Shown here: positions 49,795 to 51,496 of the stretch, in pieces
How the letters are laid out: the number at the start of each line of letters is the position of its first letter
How positions within the stretch are numbered: the first letter of the stretch is position 1
Source: Bacteroidales bacterium
GTDB taxonomy: Bacteria > Bacteroidota > Bacteroidia > Bacteroidales > VadinHA17
Length of the DNA stretch: 51,496 nt
Direction of reading: 5' to 3'
Assembly: GCA_029974835.1 (NCBI GenBank)
Contig: JARKQN010000115.1
Coordinates: 1 to 51,496 of the forward strand
Program-made: the position numbers and the translations under genes
The notes under the pieces: model-generated
What the model saw: only the letters and a program-made list of their open reading frames with translations
Database searches by the model: none
Told to the model about the DNA's origin: nothing

Positions 49795-51087
49795 ATGAAA
49801 ACTTCAGTTAAGGCATTATTGACTCTTCTGGTTATGGCAGCTTCGCTTCCGGGCTGTATGGATTCAACAATTGAAAGAGTTACTTACACTGCAAATGTGC
49901 CGGTATATATGTCGTTTACCGAGTTCAGAAGCAGTTTTGAAGTAACAGAGCCTGTCGAAATAACCCAGCCTGGCAAAATATATTTCAAAGACAACTATCT
50001 TTTTGTAAACGAATTACAGAAGGGAGTCCATGTTATTAATAATGCCGATCCGGCGAATCCGAAGAAAGTCGCATTCTACAGCATCCAGGGTAATGTCGAC
50101 ATTGCCATCAAAGGCAATATACTGTTTGCCGACAGCTATATCGACCTTGTAGCTATTGACATTTCAGACATAAATAAACCTGTGGAAGTGGGGCGCCTTC
50201 CCAATATCTTTCCCGAAATAGTGCCTGAGGGTGATGTGACTTACCCATATGCCATGGTTGATAAGTCGAAAGGGGTTATTGTTGGCTGGGAGGTAAAGCC
50301 TGTGACCGAAGAAGTGGAGAGAAACAGTGGCTGGGGTAGATTGATTTACATGAAAGAACTGATGTTTAGTGCACAGATAGACGGGGGAGGGGGCGGTAAC
50401 TGGAGCAGCGGAGCGGGTACGGGAGGCTCAATGGCAAGGTTTATGCTGAGTGATGATAACCTTTACCTGATTGCCCATCCATGGATGCTCAAAACCGTGG
50501 ATATAAGTAAACCCGACAAGCTCAGCGTAGTCGACAGCGTCGATGTACCCAGAACAATGGAAACGCTTTTCAAACTGGGCAGCAAACTTTTTGTGGGTAC
50601 CACAACCGGAATGCTTATATATGATATAACAGTGGCATCAAAGCCGTTACAGATTTCATCGTATGATCATATCACTTCATGCGACCCTGTAGTGGCAGAC
50701 GAGCATTACGCATATGTTACCTTGCGTTCGGGAACAAGGTGCGCAAATGGCCGTAACCTGCTCGATGTTATTGATATCTCTTCCATTACCAATCCATACC
50801 TTGTAAAGTCATATCCATTATATAATCCCCACGGACTTGGGATTGACGGCAACCTGCTGTTTATCTGCGACGGCAAGGCCGGACTGAAAATTTATGACAG
50901 GTCCGATCCCATGGCAATTATTACCAATCAGCTTGCACATTATCCCGATATCGACACTTTCGATGTAATACCCATTAACGGAATACTTATGCTTATTGGC
51001 AAGGACGGCATATTCCAGTATGATTATTCAAATCCGCTGAATATAAAGCAATTAAGTCATATCCAGATAATTAAGTCCGGGAAATGA
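49795..51087 (+). CDS. LVIVD-repeat lipoprotein
   Basis: This 430-residue exported protein has a lipoprotein signal (Cys21 in SLPGC). A series of beta-propeller-like LVIVD repeats follows, such as VHVINNADPANPKKVAFYSI near 80, LVAIDISDINKPVEVGRL near 122, VDISKPDKLSVVDSV and LLDVIDISSITNPYLVKS. A Gly-rich loop (DGGGGGNWSSGAGTGG) lies in the middle. Such proteins are common on Bacteroidota surfaces and probably bind other proteins or glycans. No catalytic residues are known. ATG at 49795 is chosen for its signal peptide. It lies 58 bp after the serpin and overlaps the next gene by four bases (ATGA). Confidence 0.85.
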   Translation: MKTSVKALLTLLVMAASLPGCMDSTIERVTYTANVPVYMSFTEFRSSFEVTEPVEITQPGKIYFKDNYLFVNELQKGVHVINNADPANPKKVAFYSIQGNVDIAIKGNILFADSYIDLVAIDISDINKPVEVGRLPNIFPEIVPEGDVTYPYAMVDKSKGVIVGWEVKPVTEEVERNSGWGRLIYMKELMFSAQIDGGGGGNWSSGAGTGGSMARFMLSDDNLYLIAHPWMLKTVDISKPDKLSVVDSVDVPRTMETLFKLGSKLFVGTTTGMLIYDITVASKPLQISSYDHITSCDPVVADEHYAYVTLRSGTRCANGRNLLDVIDISSITNPYLVKSYPLYNPHGLGIDGNLLFICDGKAGLKIYDRSDPMAIITNQLAHYPDIDTFDVIPINGILMLIGKDGIFQYDYSNPLNIKQLSHIQIIKSGK

Positions 51088-51496
51088 GGTTTTATCATAC
51101 AAAATATTTAATGTCAGGACCCCTGAGCTTTAAAGATGCAGGGGGGAGTCAATTACTTAAGAAACTGTCAGTATTTGTTTTACTCCTTCATACAATTGTA
51201 ACGGCATATCCACAGCAGTACCCTGTAATACACACCGTTACACTTGACGACGGGTCAAGGTTTACGGGGATTATTATTACGGACAGCGCTGATCAGCTGG
51301 TGATGAAAGTTACAAAGCCTTCGAGAATAATTCTCAACCGCGGTCATGTGGTTTCAATAACGGAAAAGGAGAAATATCAGAGGATAAAAATGCGGGCCAC
51401 GGACTTTCATGGTTATAACATCAGCATTTCAGCCGGAATAATGCCGGGCAAATCCGAATCGGGTAAGGAACTTTCTGTAAGTATTAATGCCGAAAA
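51084..51496 (+). CDS. Exported protein of unknown function, N-terminal part only
   Basis: The gene starts with ATG at 51084, overlapping the LVIVD gene stop by four bases, and is still open at the window edge (137 codons seen). After a basic leader, a hydrophobic stretch (LSVFVLLLHTIVTAYPQQ, residues about 28-45) looks like a signal peptide. An ATG at 51111 would give a shorter leader. The mature part begins with a small beta domain (TVTLDDGSRFTGIIITDSADQLVMKV and ILNRGHVVSITEKEKY), then strands resembling an outer-membrane barrel (NISISAGIMPG). Probably it is cotranslated with the LVIVD lipoprotein. I do not recognise the family. Confidence 0.7.
   Translation, partial: MRFYHTKYLMSGPLSFKDAGGSQLLKKLSVFVLLLHTIVTAYPQQYPVIHTVTLDDGSRFTGIIITDSADQLVMKVTKPSRIILNRGHVVSITEKEKYQRIKMRATDFHGYNISISAGIMPGKSESGKELSVSINAE

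Overview
The window is a chromosomal segment of a Bacteroidota bacterium, most likely a Bacteroidales-type environmental lineage. The evidence is a type IX secretion gene (porQ next to cmk), a fused system-II cytochrome c synthase CcsBA, type-B L31, DUF4492 ahead of cydA, DUF5777 beta-barrel and GPP34 genes, and promoters of the Bacteroidota form (TTTG, 19-20 bp, TAnnTTTG). Gene density is high and most genes belong to conserved housekeeping or respiratory families. No phage, insertion sequence, CRISPR array or rRNA was seen. One tRNA (His) is present.

Layout. 1-3.9 kb, minus strand: the N-terminal part of pfkA, then ispH, cmk and porQ read as one unit, then an EamA-type exporter. 4.1-9.9 kb, plus: an operon for acyl-CoA oxidation, etfB-etfA, a membrane b-heme/2x[4Fe-4S] subunit, a CCG-domain subunit and an acyl-CoA dehydrogenase. 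The two Fe-S genes look like a split ETF:menaquinone oxidoreductase. 9.9-11.4 kb: an M48 lipoprotein peptidase and a GPP34 protein. 11.6-20.5 kb: a c-type cytochrome region with a monoheme lipoprotein, a DUF5777 outer-membrane barrel, a membrane-anchored heptaheme cytochrome, a b-type cytochrome, a periplasmic monoheme cytochrome, a hexaheme lipoprotein (minus), a Crp/Fnr regulator and CcsBA. Perfect Fnr-type sites (TTGAT-N4-ATCAA) lie in front of both the cytochrome operon and the hexaheme/regulator pair. This is the part most likely to hold a poorly described system: a quinol-to-outer-surface electron route.

20.6-36.4 kb: tRNA-His, a flippase, a GNAT-like protein, rpmE2, lon-coaD-thioredoxin-like, nudix/pyrE divergent with touching start codons, an SRPBCC protein, birA, then rsfS-ftsH-DUF2007-cdsA and psd-fprA. 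36.5-42.0 kb: hsp20 (minus), then AI-2E transporter-DUF4492-cydA-cydB and a 47-codon CydX-like gene, with pssA convergent. CdsA, PssA and Psd together give phosphatidylethanolamine synthesis. 42.1-51.5 kb: a small HAD phosphatase, a glutaminyl cyclase lipoprotein, a YegS-type lipid kinase (minus), a nested palindromic intergenic element, an RsmF-type rRNA methyltransferase, fhs, and a secreted group consisting of a serpin lipoprotein, an LVIVD-repeat lipoprotein and the start of another exported protein that runs off the end.

Physiology suggested: fatty acid or acyl-CoA oxidation feeding menaquinone, a bd-type oxidase and flavodiiron protein for low oxygen, and c-type cytochromes under Fnr-type control. 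All functional statements rest on motif recognition by eye. No database search was run. Where an in-frame upstream extension looked wrong, the start was moved on the basis of signal peptide, ribosome binding site or family length, and the entry says so.
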